NCBI RefSeq assembly: GCF_014705705.1
Contig: NZ_JACXLD010000002.1
Coordinates: forward strand, 1 to 64,000
DNA: 64,000 nt
Direction: 5' to 3'
Source: Spongiibacter pelagi
GTDB taxonomy: Bacteria > Pseudomonadota > Gammaproteobacteria > Pseudomonadales > Spongiibacteraceae
This document shows positions 45,954 to 55,157 of this stretch, piece by piece. The translations under genes and the position numbers were made by a program. The notes beneath the pieces are model-generated. The model saw nothing but the letters and a program-made list of their open reading frames with translations. It was not told the origin of the DNA and did no database searches. Each line of letters starts with the position of its first letter. Within the stretch, counting starts at the first letter, position 1.

Positions 45954-45979
45954 CAGTGCGGCTCTTTTAAGCCGCACTG
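45954..45979. terminator. Strong hairpin between OmpA and the large lipoprotein genes
   Basis: Ten-base arms CAGTGCGGCT/AGCCGCACTG (45954-45963 and 45970-45979) with a 6-base loop. On the minus strand the arms are followed by AATTAAAAAAAAC, not a T-run. It is a likely attenuator or processing hairpin for the large lipoprotein transcript rather than a strict terminator. Confidence 0.5.
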
Positions 45980-45997
45980 TCTCGGTTTTCGTTTTAA

Positions 45998-48496
45998 TTA
46001 AGGGGTTCCAAAGAAGCCCGTAAGTTGGTCAATTAAAGTTGTGAGCGCACCTTCATCTCCAATCAGGGCCGAGGTGATCGTGCCCAGCCCGGCTGGAAAG
46101 TCGGGGAAGTTTTCATTTAATGTTGAGAACTCGCCACTAATGATAGCTGCCAGAATATCCTCTGTCGGCACGTTGCTATCAAGCTGCGACAGCACGGTAT
46201 CGCCGATATAGCCTAGGCCATAAAACAGTTGGAATAGTTGGTCTACAGGCACGCCTTGAGCGATTGCGGTTTCAAATTGCTCGCAGAGTCCATTGCTGCC
46301 AGTGAGCAGGGTTTCATCTTCAACCGGCAGTACCAATACGGTGGTGGTTTCTGCGCTGCTAATGTCAGTTTCACCGATACCTTCTTGGCCATCAATTTCT
46401 ACATAGCTTTGCAGACATACGGTATTCAGGCGCAGGAAGCCATTAGGTCGCAGCTCGTTTTTCGGATAGCCGGCAGCCTCACCACCAAAGCTGGCGGCAG
46501 GGCCGGGATTAAATGGGTTGTCATCAGGAGAGACGGTTCCGCTTGGATCAGGGCTGGTAACACAGCCGCCTTCACCATCGGAATAGCCATTAACGGCGGT
46601 AAACATTACCGAAGGAACGGCAGTGACTTTTGGTAGTGCGTTGACTTCAACTGTTGTGGGTGTGCTGTTAAATTTAGCAAGAGCCTGATAGGTCAAGGAG
46701 CCGGGTAATAGATTAGTACCGTCGGCGAGACTGCCAGTGAGGTCGTCGCGGCCTAAGCAGGAGAAAGTATCTACAGATAGCTCGCCATCAATATCACGAA
46801 GCAGATGTAGTTCTAGAAGTTCATCCTCGGCAGTGTCAATTAAGCGAATAGCATTAATTTGACTGAATCCATCGTTAATACTGGCTTTAAGGCTTACTTG
46901 CCCGAAGGTAGTGCGATTTGGCGCTTCTCTCACTACCGTAGTGGTGCCAGTTGATGAGCTGGAAACCAAAATGCCAGCTGGGCTTAGGCTCCAAGCTACA
47001 TTGCAGGGCTCAGTGATATCGGCGCCATCTTCGACGGAATAGGTGCAGTTGGCTTGGTAGGGAATGGTGGTGCCAAGCGTGGTAAATCCGATGTAGTCAT
47101 TTTCGCCGTCTGCAACGGTGACGCCGTCTGTGCGAACAATTTCAAGCGCAGTCACTTCGGCATCGACTAAATTCAGTGTGAGCTGGTCACTCTCGAGTAA
47201 ATTTTCATCTTTAAAAAAGCGGGCTGTTACGGTACTGACTTTTTGATTTGTCGTTAGATCTTTATAACCATCTCGGCTAAGCAAGGTTGCTCCGCCGGTG
47301 GCATTGAGTTCTTGGCCAGTGCTGAAGATGCTGTTGGAGTTAGCTGCCCATTGCAGGTCTCGGTCGGTGTTTTGCTCAGTAGTGAAACACAGGTCTTTAG
47401 TACCAATATTGCCGGAACCTGCAATAGTGTAGTTGAGTCTCGCTACCATTTGCAGTTTTTGAGCAGCAGGTACCGCGATACTGTTTTGGTCTAGGCCGCG
47501 GCATTGTTCTTCTAGGTCATCTCCGACGTAACTGCCGGTTTCAATTTTGCACGTTGATGAAGTTGGATTCACTATCGCGCAAATATCCATGCTTTCCAGC
47601 GTGGCTGGGGTTATTGTCACAGTTTGCTCTGCAATAGCTGAGCCTGAGTCGCAGTCACTATTAATAGCAACAGTATAAATATTAATACTTACGGATTCAG
47701 GTGTAGGGTCATTTGGATCAGTAAATGGGGAACTGATGGTCGCGGTTGCTGGTTTGCCTGGGGTATTTGATTGTTGAAAGCTAACAATATCTTCTCTATT
47801 AGAGCAGAATCTGACGGTAGAACTCTGATCTTCGCTAGCGCCGCCCGGAAAGTCAGCTCCTTCGAATTTGTAAATAGTGTCGTCCTTCTGAGTAAAGAAC
47901 TCTCTTTCTGACGCATCTTGTTCAAGATGGTTAATAAAAATTGGACTAGGATTATTTATTCGAGGTTTTAATTTAAATTGGGGAGGTATTACTTTGATGG
48001 TGCCGTATTTGGTGACATCCTCGTATTTTGCACTGATACGGAGGGTGTACTGGGTATCACTTGTTGTGAGCTCAGCTTTACTAGAGATTTCCATATGATC
48101 GCCGATTAAGGGATCACTCTGAGTTGACGCGGCCTTTTCTGCTAAAACTTCGTCCCTAACATTGGGGACACTGCCGCCAGCCTCGTCTGTAAGAGTCCAA
48201 GTCGCGCTTGCACTAACGTTTAAAATAGGTTCAAGGTTTGTACGAACTCCATCAGTTTGGGTTCCCTGCAAAACAACTTGGAGGTCGTGTTTGCCACTTC
48301 CAAAAAGTACAGCTTGGGGGTAGCCATTGCTATCTCTTCCTGCTTGTAGCTGTTCGCTATAAAAAACTAGCTCTAAGGAAGTTTTATCCAATTGTGGGCT
48401 GGGGCGATCTGGGCTATTGGCACCGCCGCCTCCGCCGCAGGCAGTGAGCACACCCGCTGTTAAGGAAAAAATCAGGGGAAGGGTCGAAAACTTCAT
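45998..48496 (-). CDS. Large cysteine-containing lipoprotein of unknown function (832 aa)
   Basis: The lipobox LTAC gives the lipid Cys at residue 20, followed by Gly-rich GGGGG. There are about twelve further Cys, often in regularly spaced pairs (RFCSNRED, NSDCDSG, MDICAIV...TCKIE, TVCLQSY, NGLCEQF), pointing to disulfide-held beta domains. Local segments look like Ig-like folds: repeated VSTVTARFF, ATATISSPF and VTALEIVRTDG with alternating hydrophobic residues. No enzyme motif is visible. The coding region is poorer in G+C than its neighbours, especially around 47400-48300, judged by eye. GGAGG precedes the ATG, so translation should be good. It is likely surface-exposed and may partner the OmpA gene downstream. 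Confidence 0.72.
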   Translation of the reverse strand: MKFSTLPLIFSLTAGVLTACGGGGGANSPDRPSPQLDKTSLELVFYSEQLQAGRDSNGYPQAVLFGSGKHDLQVVLQGTQTDGVRTNLEPILNVSASATWTLTDEAGGSVPNVRDEVLAEKAASTQSDPLIGDHMEISSKAELTTSDTQYTLRISAKYEDVTKYGTIKVIPPQFKLKPRINNPSPIFINHLEQDASEREFFTQKDDTIYKFEGADFPGGASEDQSSTVRFCSNREDIVSFQQSNTPGKPATATISSPFTDPNDPTPESVSINIYTVAINSDCDSGSAIAEQTVTITPATLESMDICAIVNPTSSTCKIETGSYVGDDLEEQCRGLDQNSIAVPAAQKLQMVARLNYTIAGSGNIGTKDLCFTTEQNTDRDLQWAANSNSIFSTGQELNATGGATLLSRDGYKDLTTNQKVSTVTARFFKDENLLESDQLTLNLVDAEVTALEIVRTDGVTVADGENDYIGFTTLGTTIPYQANCTYSVEDGADITEPCNVAWSLSPAGILVSSSSTGTTTVVREAPNRTTFGQVSLKASINDGFSQINAIRLIDTAEDELLELHLLRDIDGELSVDTFSCLGRDDLTGSLADGTNLLPGSLTYQALAKFNSTPTTVEVNALPKVTAVPSVMFTAVNGYSDGEGGCVTSPDPSGTVSPDDNPFNPGPAASFGGEAAGYPKNELRPNGFLRLNTVCLQSYVEIDGQEGIGETDISSAETTTVLVLPVEDETLLTGSNGLCEQFETAIAQGVPVDQLFQLFYGLGYIGDTVLSQLDSNVPTEDILAAIISGEFSTLNENFPDFPAGLGTITSALIGDEGALTTLIDQLTGFFGTP

Positions 48497-48626
48497 TGGG
48501 TGCCTCCCGAAGCGGCATTATAAGTATTAGGGGAATATACCTACGGTAGTGTACGTAATTGGCAATTAAACACAATATTGGCGGGCTAGAATTAGCTGTT
48601 AGATGAGCTGTGTCACAGCAATATCT

Positions 48627-48675
48627 AGGAAGCTCTGATTAATTACTGCACTCGCTACATTAATCAAAGCTTCCT
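48627..48675. repeat. Palindromic intergenic element, copy 2
   Basis: A 49-bp imperfect palindrome. AGGAAGCT/AGCTTCCT arms enclose CTGATTAAT/ATTAATCAA and a centre TACTGC-ACTCG-CTAC. It shares the centre and overall plan with copy 1 at 42456. It lies in the gap between leuA and the large lipoprotein gene. Confidence 0.6.
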
Positions 48676-48722
48676 TTATTGGGCACAATCTTTTTAAACC
48701 CCGGTGGGGTATAGATTGGTTT

Positions 48723-50405
48723 TTAGCCTGCTTTGGCCACGGATGCGCTGATCTGTGACTGGCTGGCGGCATTCAGCACCGCTTGTAGCGAGGCGCTGAC
48801 CACATCGCGATTGTGAGCAACACCAATATAGCGCTGGCCGTTAATTGAAATCAGCACATAGGCGATGGCTTTGGCATCGGTGCCGGTCTGCATGGCGTGT
48901 TCGCTGTAGTCCAGTATTTCGATGTTATCGCCAAAGTGAAGCTGCCAAGCGCGGGTCAGGGCGCTGATGGCGCCATCGCCACTGCCTTCTAAACAGGTGT
49001 TCTCGCCATTCAGGGTGAAATGCAGATTCAGGTAGTCTCGGCCCTGATTTTCGCTATTGTCCTGTTTCAGGCTGAAGTTTTGCAGCGCGCTTTGTTCGCT
49101 GGCTTGCAGATAACTCTGCTCAAATACCTGCCAGATTTGCGCAGGGCTAACTTCCCCGGAAATTGCTTCGGCATGGGCTTGCACTTTGCGACTGGCATCG
49201 ATTTGCATCCAGCGCGGCAGTTGCAGGCCGTAGTCATTTTCCAGCACCCAAGCCACGCCGCCTTTGCCAGACTGGCTGTTGATACGAATAACCGCCTCAT
49301 AGCTGCGGCCCAGATCGGCGGGATCAATGGGCAGATAGGCCACATCCCAGAGACCGTCTTTTTCCTGCACCGCCATACACTTTTTAATCGCGTCTTGGTG
49401 ACTGCCGGAGAAGGCGGTGAAGACCAGATCACCGGCGTAGGGGTGGCGCGGGTGCAGTGGGATATTGGTGCAGTGTTCAACGACGGCGATAATTTCGTCC
49501 ATATCCGCCATATTCAGTTGGGGGTCGATACCCTGGCTGTAGAAGTTCATCGCCATGGTGACAATATCCATATTGCCGGTGCGCTCACCATTGCCGAGCA
49601 GGGTGCCTTCAATGCGATCGGCGCCCGCTAAAATGCCCAGTTCGGCGGCGGCAACGCCACAACCCCGGTCGTTGTGGGTGTGCAGAGAAACGCGATATTC
49701 GCTGCGGTACTGGCTGTTGCGGCAGAAGTATTCCACCTGATCGGCGAATACATTGGGGCCGGCACATTCCACTGTGGCGGGCAGATTGATAATCATCGGC
49801 TTGCCGCTGTCGCGCCATTCGGCAATAACTGCATCGCAGACTTCTACCGCATAGTCGGTTTCCGTCAGGCTAAAGCTCTCGGGTGAATATTGAAATGCCC
49901 ATTCGGTGTTCGGGTTTTCCGCGGCGTAGTCGCGCACCCAGCGTGCGCCCTGTACCGCAATTGCCTTAATTCCCGCCTTATCCAAGCCAAACACCTTTTG
50001 GCGCTGGGTTGGGTTGGTGGAGTTGTAAACGTGCACGATGGCCTTTTTAGCGCCTTTCAGGGCTTCAAAGCTACGGGCAATCAGCTCTTCTCGGGCTTGC
50101 ACCAGAATCTGTACGGTGACGTCTTCTGGGATGCGGTTGCCATCGATCAGGGCGCGCACAAAGTCGAAATCGGGCTGAGAGGCAGAGGGGAAGCCGACTT
50201 CAATTTCTTTGAAGCCAATTTTGACCAGTAAATCCCACATCCGCAGCTTTTGTTCCACTGTCATGGGTTCGACCAGAGCTTGGTTGCCGTCGCGTAGGTC
50301 TACCGAACACCAGTCGGGGGCGGTGCTCAGTGTTTTGCTGGGCCATTGCCGATCAGACAGTTCGGGGCGTGGCGCGGCCTGGTATTTGCGATGGTCAAAG
50401 CTCAT
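48723..50405 (-). CDS. leuA: 2-isopropylmalate synthase
   Basis: 560 residues of the LeuA group with the longer N-terminus (RPELSDRQWPSKTLSTAPDW then CSVDLRDGNQALVEP). The catalytic HMGL-like barrel has DLRDGNQ and SLHTHNDRGCGVAAAELG (metal-binding His pair), and the C-terminal 120 residues form the LeuA dimer/regulatory domain for leucine feedback. It condenses acetyl-CoA and 2-ketoisovalerate in leucine synthesis. It is divergent from an Lrp/AsnC regulator with 278 bp between starts, with no obvious leader peptide. Confidence 0.95.
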   Translation of the reverse strand: MSFDHRKYQAAPRPELSDRQWPSKTLSTAPDWCSVDLRDGNQALVEPMTVEQKLRMWDLLVKIGFKEIEVGFPSASQPDFDFVRALIDGNRIPEDVTVQILVQAREELIARSFEALKGAKKAIVHVYNSTNPTQRQKVFGLDKAGIKAIAVQGARWVRDYAAENPNTEWAFQYSPESFSLTETDYAVEVCDAVIAEWRDSGKPMIINLPATVECAGPNVFADQVEYFCRNSQYRSEYRVSLHTHNDRGCGVAAAELGILAGADRIEGTLLGNGERTGNMDIVTMAMNFYSQGIDPQLNMADMDEIIAVVEHCTNIPLHPRHPYAGDLVFTAFSGSHQDAIKKCMAVQEKDGLWDVAYLPIDPADLGRSYEAVIRINSQSGKGGVAWVLENDYGLQLPRWMQIDASRKVQAHAEAISGEVSPAQIWQVFEQSYLQASEQSALQNFSLKQDNSENQGRDYLNLHFTLNGENTCLEGSGDGAISALTRAWQLHFGDNIEILDYSEHAMQTGTDAKAIAYVLISINGQRYIGVAHNRDVVSASLQAVLNAASQSQISASVAKAG

Positions 50406-50683
50406 GGTTGATGCTCTCTTTTCATAAACGGGTCATTGGTCGTCAATCTTGGGCATTGTGTGCCCCTTAGCTTTGGCTCCTTGTGGGAGTGTTTTTCGAG
50501 CGCTGTGGGTAACGGTGCTCTTGTGGGTTGGGAGCGGTAACTCCACGGTGAAAAGTATAGCGAGAGTGCTGCGCGATAAGATTGCGAATATGCCGGTTAA
50601 ATTGGGTTTAAATTATGAAATATTGCTTAAAATATAAATATATTGGAATATTATTGTTATCTTGTTCTTTTTAAGGGTTTTAT

Positions 50684-51151
50684 GTGGCTATGCAGTTAGA
50701 TCGGTACGACAAGCATATTTTGGCCTTGCTACAAAACAACGCGCGTTTAAGTAATCAGGAGTTGGCAGAAAAAATCGGTTTGTCGCCGTCGCCCTGTTTG
50801 CGTCGAGTGAAGCGCCTTGAAGAGAGCGGTTTGATTGATGGCTATCGCGCAGTGCTGAATGCGCGGGCGCTGGGCCTAAAGCTGATGGCTTTTATCCATA
50901 TCAGTATGGATCGGCACACGCCGGAGCGCTTTGAAAACTTTGAGTCTCATGTGGCTGGTATCGCCGAGGTATTGGAGTGCCACCTGATTACCGGTCAGGA
51001 AGCGGATTACCTGTTAAAGGTGATAGTGGAAGATATGGATGGTTTCCAGCGCTTGTTGCTGGAGAAAATTACGCGAATAGAAGGGGTGAGCGGGGTGCAT
51101 TCCAGCTTTGTGATGAAATCGCCGGTTAATAGTACGGCAATGCCTCTCTAG
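50684..51151 (+). CDS. Lrp/AsnC-family transcriptional regulator
   Basis: 155 residues from GTG 50684 (ATG 50690 is two codons further). The N-terminal HTH is LSNQELAEKIGLSPSPCLRRVKRLEESGLI, in part, and the C-terminal RAM effector domain includes ITGQEADYLLKVIVEDMDG. Such proteins are amino-acid-sensing octamers. Being divergent from leuA, it is a candidate regulator of leucine synthesis, by inference only. Confidence 0.9.
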   Translation: MAMQLDRYDKHILALLQNNARLSNQELAEKIGLSPSPCLRRVKRLEESGLIDGYRAVLNARALGLKLMAFIHISMDRHTPERFENFESHVAGIAEVLECHLITGQEADYLLKVIVEDMDGFQRLLLEKITRIEGVSGVHSSFVMKSPVNSTAMPL

Positions 51152-51176
51152 GGCTCCCTAACCCGGTGAAGCCTCT

Positions 51177-51551
51177 CTAGCTAACAAGGTACTGTTGTCG
51201 GCGGGCTTCCTCTAAAAACATGGGGTAGCGCTGCATGATATGCACCTGCTCGCGCAGCATATCGCGGCTAGTTACGCCTAGATCTAAATGCAGTGCGGCA
51301 CCGCGTGAATCTTTGCGGATGACTTTGCCCAAGACTTTGATTTTGTTGCCGTCGTGAAAGCGGATTTCTCCACCCACAAATTGGTGCAGCTTTAATTCTT
51401 GTGCAGAATCAAAATCCAGTTTCAGCCCCTTTTCAGAAATATCGACAATGGGGAACTGCTGACCGGATGCAGTTTTGAGGTGCAAGCGACCCTGGCGGGG
51501 AAATACCAGACGAAAATGTTGGCGATTTTGTGGTTGATTTGTATTGGACAT
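51177..51551 (-). CDS. PilZ-domain protein
   Basis: 124 residues, start chosen at 51551 with GGAG 10 bp upstream; the frame is open to 51569. The c-di-GMP-binding signature is complete: RQHFR at residues 10-14 and DISEKG about 25 residues later. It is a likely single-domain effector that links cyclic di-GMP levels to motility or surface attachment. Lrp is convergent, with 25 bp between stops. Confidence 0.88.
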   Translation of the reverse strand: MSNTNQPQNRQHFRLVFPRQGRLHLKTASGQQFPIVDISEKGLKLDFDSAQELKLHQFVGGEIRFHDGNKIKVLGKVIRKDSRGAALHLDLGVTSRDMLREQVHIMQRYPMFLEEARRQQYLVS

Positions 51552-51657
51552 GATCCCCATGCTCCACACAGACTTTCATAGCTTCCAGCCTACTCGCAGC
51601 TTAATCAAAGCGGTATGGGTAAATACCGAAATGAGCGGCTAGGGCGAGGCAAGCGGC

Positions 51658-52467
51658 TTAATGTTGGTGTGGGTGAGCGGAGGTCTCAGTTGCTGGCGTT
51701 GAGTGATGTTGGTGATTATTTGCTGGCATCACAAACCACGGTGCCAGCGCGATAATAATCAAAACAATGGCAAAGCCGCTGCGAATGAGCGGGTTGCTGG
51801 TGTGAGTGGGGCGCAGGCTGGCGATGCTGCTAACACTAAGTACCGCCGGTACCGTGCCGAGACCAAAGCAGAACATCAGGCTAGCCGCATGCATCGGGCT
51901 GCCGCTCAGTGCAGACCATGCCAGCGCGCTGTATATCAAACCGCAGGGCAGAAAGCCCCAAAGTATCCCGATCGAGAAGGCTTTTCCTAAATTATTGATA
52001 GGGAGCAAGGCTCGGGTAAGCGGCTGAATTTTTTTCCAGAGGAGATTGCCCATCGCTTCGAGGCGCTGGCTAAGCTGACCCCAGCCGGCAATAGAGAAGG
52101 CGACCGCAATTAGCATGAGGCTGGCGAGGACGCGCAGAGTGACCGTAATCCATTTAAGATCATCAAGGGCAAGCTGGCCGAGACTGGCAATGCCGCTGAT
52201 CACGCCGCCCGCGATCAGCCCCAGTAAGCTATAACTCAGCAGCCGACCGAATTGAAATACCGCCAAAAAACCATATTGGCTTGGTGGTGAGCGATGGCTT
52301 TGGCGCTCCACTACCGGAATATAGTGTTCGCTTGTTTTGCTTGCCGATTGCTGGGGCGTGGCATTGGCCAACACGCCGGCGATACCGCCGCACATTCCTA
52401 CGCAGTGGGGGCTGCCAATTAAACCCAGCATAAAAGCGGCGGAATAGCTGAGCGCTTCGGTGATCAT
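51658..52467 (-). CDS. SafE/TauE-like membrane protein at the end of the cco operon
   Basis: 269 residues with about six hydrophobic helices. The first helix carries the Gly-rich GSPHCVGMCGGI with CxxxC, a pattern shared by the DsbD/CcdA-like and SafE families. The C-terminus is His-rich (HQHHSTP, HPHQH), which could bind a metal such as copper. Its start overlaps ccoS by ATGA, and the same order is common in related bacteria. A role in copper handling or redox for oxidase assembly is inferred. Confidence 0.8.
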   Translation of the reverse strand: MITEALSYSAAFMLGLIGSPHCVGMCGGIAGVLANATPQQSASKTSEHYIPVVERQSHRSPPSQYGFLAVFQFGRLLSYSLLGLIAGGVISGIASLGQLALDDLKWITVTLRVLASLMLIAVAFSIAGWGQLSQRLEAMGNLLWKKIQPLTRALLPINNLGKAFSIGILWGFLPCGLIYSALAWSALSGSPMHAASLMFCFGLGTVPAVLSVSSIASLRPTHTSNPLIRSGFAIVLIIIALAPWFVMPANNHQHHSTPATETSAHPHQH

Positions 52468-52655
52468 GGTTTGGATTGGGACTCGTCGGTATTTTCTGGT
52501 TTTGTTTGTTTGGGCTGATCGCTGTCAAACAAAATGCGCTGGCCTTCTTTTTCCAAATCATCAAATTGCTTGTCTTTCACCGCCCAAAAAAACAGCGCCA
52601 CCGCCGTGCCGAAAAATATCAGTGCGATGGGTAAAAGTAGGTAGAGGCTGTCCAT
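52464..52655 (-). CDS. ccoS: Cbb3 oxidase assembly protein CcoS
   Basis: 63 residues: one hydrophobic helix (LYLLLPIALIFFGTAVALFF) followed by the family-typical WAVKDKQFDDLEKEGQRILFD. CcoS is needed for heme and copper insertion into the cbb3 oxidase. It sits 1 bp after ccoI and overlaps the next gene, as in other cco operons. Confidence 0.92.
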   Translation of the reverse strand: MDSLYLLLPIALIFFGTAVALFFWAVKDKQFDDLEKEGQRILFDSDQPKQTKPENTDESQSKP

Positions 52656-52656
52656 C

Positions 52657-55146
52657 TCAATTGGCCATGCGATTTGAAGATAGTTGAGATTCTAGCGCAG
52701 TCGCAGTGCGATCAATGTTAGTTTTGTTTTTTGCTCGCACGCGATTGAGGCGTAGGGCATTAAGCACCACGATTAAGGAACTTGCCGACATACCAATTGC
52801 GGCCAACCACGGTGCAATTAAGCCCATAGCGGCAAGGGGAATGGCGGTGCCGTTGTAGAGCAATGCCCAGAAAATATTCTGGCGAAGAATATGCCGAGTC
52901 GCTTGGGCAAAATCAAAAAGTGTTTGCACCTGCGAGAGTGAATCGCTGATTAGCAATACATCAGCTTGGTTGCGGGTAAGATCACTCGCGGCAGACATGG
53001 CAATGGAAACATCGGCACAGGCCATTACCGGCGCATCATTAACCCCATCACCTAACATCAGCACGGTTTTGCCCTGTGATTGTAATTGTTGAATGTGCGC
53101 GACCTTATTTGCTGCGCTGCATTCACTCAGGGCGTGGTTGATGTTGAGTTTGTTGGCTAAGGCATCAACGGCGGCGGCTCGGTCACCGCTGAGCAATTGG
53201 CAGCTCATCTTTGCGCTAGCAAAAGCTGAAATCAGTTCAGCCGCTCCCGGACGAATTTGATCCGCAATCCAGAAGCGGGCGAGTGCCTGGTTTTCGTTGA
53301 CCAGTAATACCTCACTGCCGGTGTGTTGCTTGGCGGTAGTGGAAGTCGGGATGGTCTGTAATTTTTCGCAGAAGGCCGCTTTACCAATTCGGTAGCGAAG
53401 TCCGGCTAGTTTTGCCTGAATACCTTCCCCTGCAAAAATCGTTATCGTACTTAGCGAAACCGTATTCTCGGACTCCGTCTTAAATGCTTGCGCGAGTGGG
53501 TGGGTGGAGTCGGCTTCCATCGCTGCAGCAATGGCAAGTATCTCTTTCTGTTGCGCCTCATTTTGTGGGCTTAGCCACTCTATGCTTTCAATGCGAGCCC
53601 GCCCCAGTGTTAGGGTGCCGGTTTTATCAAATACCGCGACATTCAGCTTTTTTAGTCTTTCCAGAATTAAGCTATTGCGCAGCACGATGCCCCGGCGGCG
53701 CAGGGCGGTAATGGCGGCGGCGTAGGTGGTGGGGGTGGCCAGTGATAGAGCGCAGGGGCAGCTAACCACCAATACCGACAGCGCAATAATAAAGGCGCGC
53801 TCAAGATCGAACTGAGCCCAGTACGCAAAGCTGATGAGTGCCACGAGGATAACCGCAATCACAAAACGGGATGCTAGGCGATCGGCAAGTTGAGCGAAAT
53901 GGGGCTTTTCTGACTGAGCTTTGGCCAGCAATTTCTGCATGGCATTGAGGCTGCTGTTTTCAGCGCTGGCGGTGACCTCTATTTCTAAACTGGCTTCAAT
54001 ATTTCCGCTGCCGGCCAGCACTTGGCAGCCTTGGGTTACCGATTGCGGTAGAAACTCACCATTAAAGGCACTGGTTTCTATGCGGCTACTTCCTGCAGTA
54101 ACAATGCCATCGGCAGGGATGATTTCACCGGGGGGAATAAAAATACGATCACCGGGCACCAGTTCAGCAATGGCTTGCCAGCGAAACGGCGGTTGCGAAT
54201 CAGAATTGGCGGCTGTTGTGTTAATGAGTCGTGCGGCTTCCGGTAAAAGCTGCGCCTGATGAAATTGCCCTAATCGCAAGCGGGCCTGTAGATAACGGCT
54301 CAATAATAAAAAGAAAATAAACATGCTGACAGTGTCGAAATACACATGTTCCAGCCCAAACATCGTGGCATAAACACTGGCAAGATAGGCGGCAATTAGG
54401 GCCAGTGAAACCGGCACATCCATACCCGGTGCTCGGGCTTTTACAGAGCGCCACGCGCCTTTGAAAAAGGGTTGGCCGGAATACAACAAAATAGGGGTGG
54501 TAATAATCAGGCTGAAATAGCGCAGCAAATCCCGCGTTGCGTTATCAATTCCCTGAAAATCCCCGGCATATAAGCCGATAGCCACCATACCGACCTGCAT
54601 CATGCCGATGCCAGCTAATCCAAGTCGGCGAAGATTCTTGCTGAGTTCGTCGCGTAATAATTGCTGGCGTTGGTCTGGCGAATCGGGCAGCGGCTGGTAG
54701 CCGAGTTCTTGTATGGCCGCCATGATTTCAGACATGCTGGTCTGTTGCGGATTCCAAACAATATGGGCCACGGCATTTTGTAAATTGACGTCGATGCGAT
54801 CAACGCCATCTAACTGGATCAGATGGTGTTCGATCAACCATGTGCAGGCTGCGCAGTGAATACCGCTAAGGCTGAGCCGACTGTGCCAGCGATCCGCTTT
54901 ATATTCGGAAAAACGACGTAAAACTGCCGTGTTATTAAACAGGGTGAAATCGGCTTTATCTGTTTTGGGCGTGTCGGGGTTATCACTGCGCAGCCGATAG
55001 TAGTCGCTTAATCCAGCTTGTTGAATACACTCGGCTACCGCAACACAGGCCGGGCAGCACATGGCGTGGTTTGCGCCGTTGATGTTCAGTGCGTAAGAAC
55101 TGTTTTTGGGAACTGTTTGACCGCAGTGATAACAGGCTAGCGTCAT
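52657..55146 (-). CDS. ccoI: Copper-transporting P-type ATPase CcoI
   Basis: 829 residues. N-terminal cysteine clusters (CYHCG, CCPACV) precede a heavy-metal domain with GIHCAACTW. Eight membrane helices follow, with the metal-coordinating SCPCALSLATP, the phosphorylation site DKTGT and the GDGVNDAPV hinge. CcoI/FixI moves copper for cbb3 oxidase assembly. It follows ccoH by 11 bp. Confidence 0.95.
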   Translation of the reverse strand: MTLACYHCGQTVPKNSSYALNINGANHAMCCPACVAVAECIQQAGLSDYYRLRSDNPDTPKTDKADFTLFNNTAVLRRFSEYKADRWHSRLSLSGIHCAACTWLIEHHLIQLDGVDRIDVNLQNAVAHIVWNPQQTSMSEIMAAIQELGYQPLPDSPDQRQQLLRDELSKNLRRLGLAGIGMMQVGMVAIGLYAGDFQGIDNATRDLLRYFSLIITTPILLYSGQPFFKGAWRSVKARAPGMDVPVSLALIAAYLASVYATMFGLEHVYFDTVSMFIFFLLLSRYLQARLRLGQFHQAQLLPEAARLINTTAANSDSQPPFRWQAIAELVPGDRIFIPPGEIIPADGIVTAGSSRIETSAFNGEFLPQSVTQGCQVLAGSGNIEASLEIEVTASAENSSLNAMQKLLAKAQSEKPHFAQLADRLASRFVIAVILVALISFAYWAQFDLERAFIIALSVLVVSCPCALSLATPTTYAAAITALRRRGIVLRNSLILERLKKLNVAVFDKTGTLTLGRARIESIEWLSPQNEAQQKEILAIAAAMEADSTHPLAQAFKTESENTVSLSTITIFAGEGIQAKLAGLRYRIGKAAFCEKLQTIPTSTTAKQHTGSEVLLVNENQALARFWIADQIRPGAAELISAFASAKMSCQLLSGDRAAAVDALANKLNINHALSECSAANKVAHIQQLQSQGKTVLMLGDGVNDAPVMACADVSIAMSAASDLTRNQADVLLISDSLSQVQTLFDFAQATRHILRQNIFWALLYNGTAIPLAAMGLIAPWLAAIGMSASSLIVVLNALRLNRVRAKNKTNIDRTATALESQLSSNRMAN

Positions 55147-55157
55147 GCTGTTCTGAC

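Noticed and set aside
48497-48722. Possible small RNA in the gap after leuA
   Set aside because: The palindromic repeat explains the structure, and no promoter plus terminator pair was seen.
51142-51180. The 10-base GCCTCTCTAG occurs at 51142-51151 and 51171-51180, containing both the Lrp and PilZ stop codons
   Set aside because: It is short and adjacent to two stop codons, and nothing supports a function beyond local duplication.
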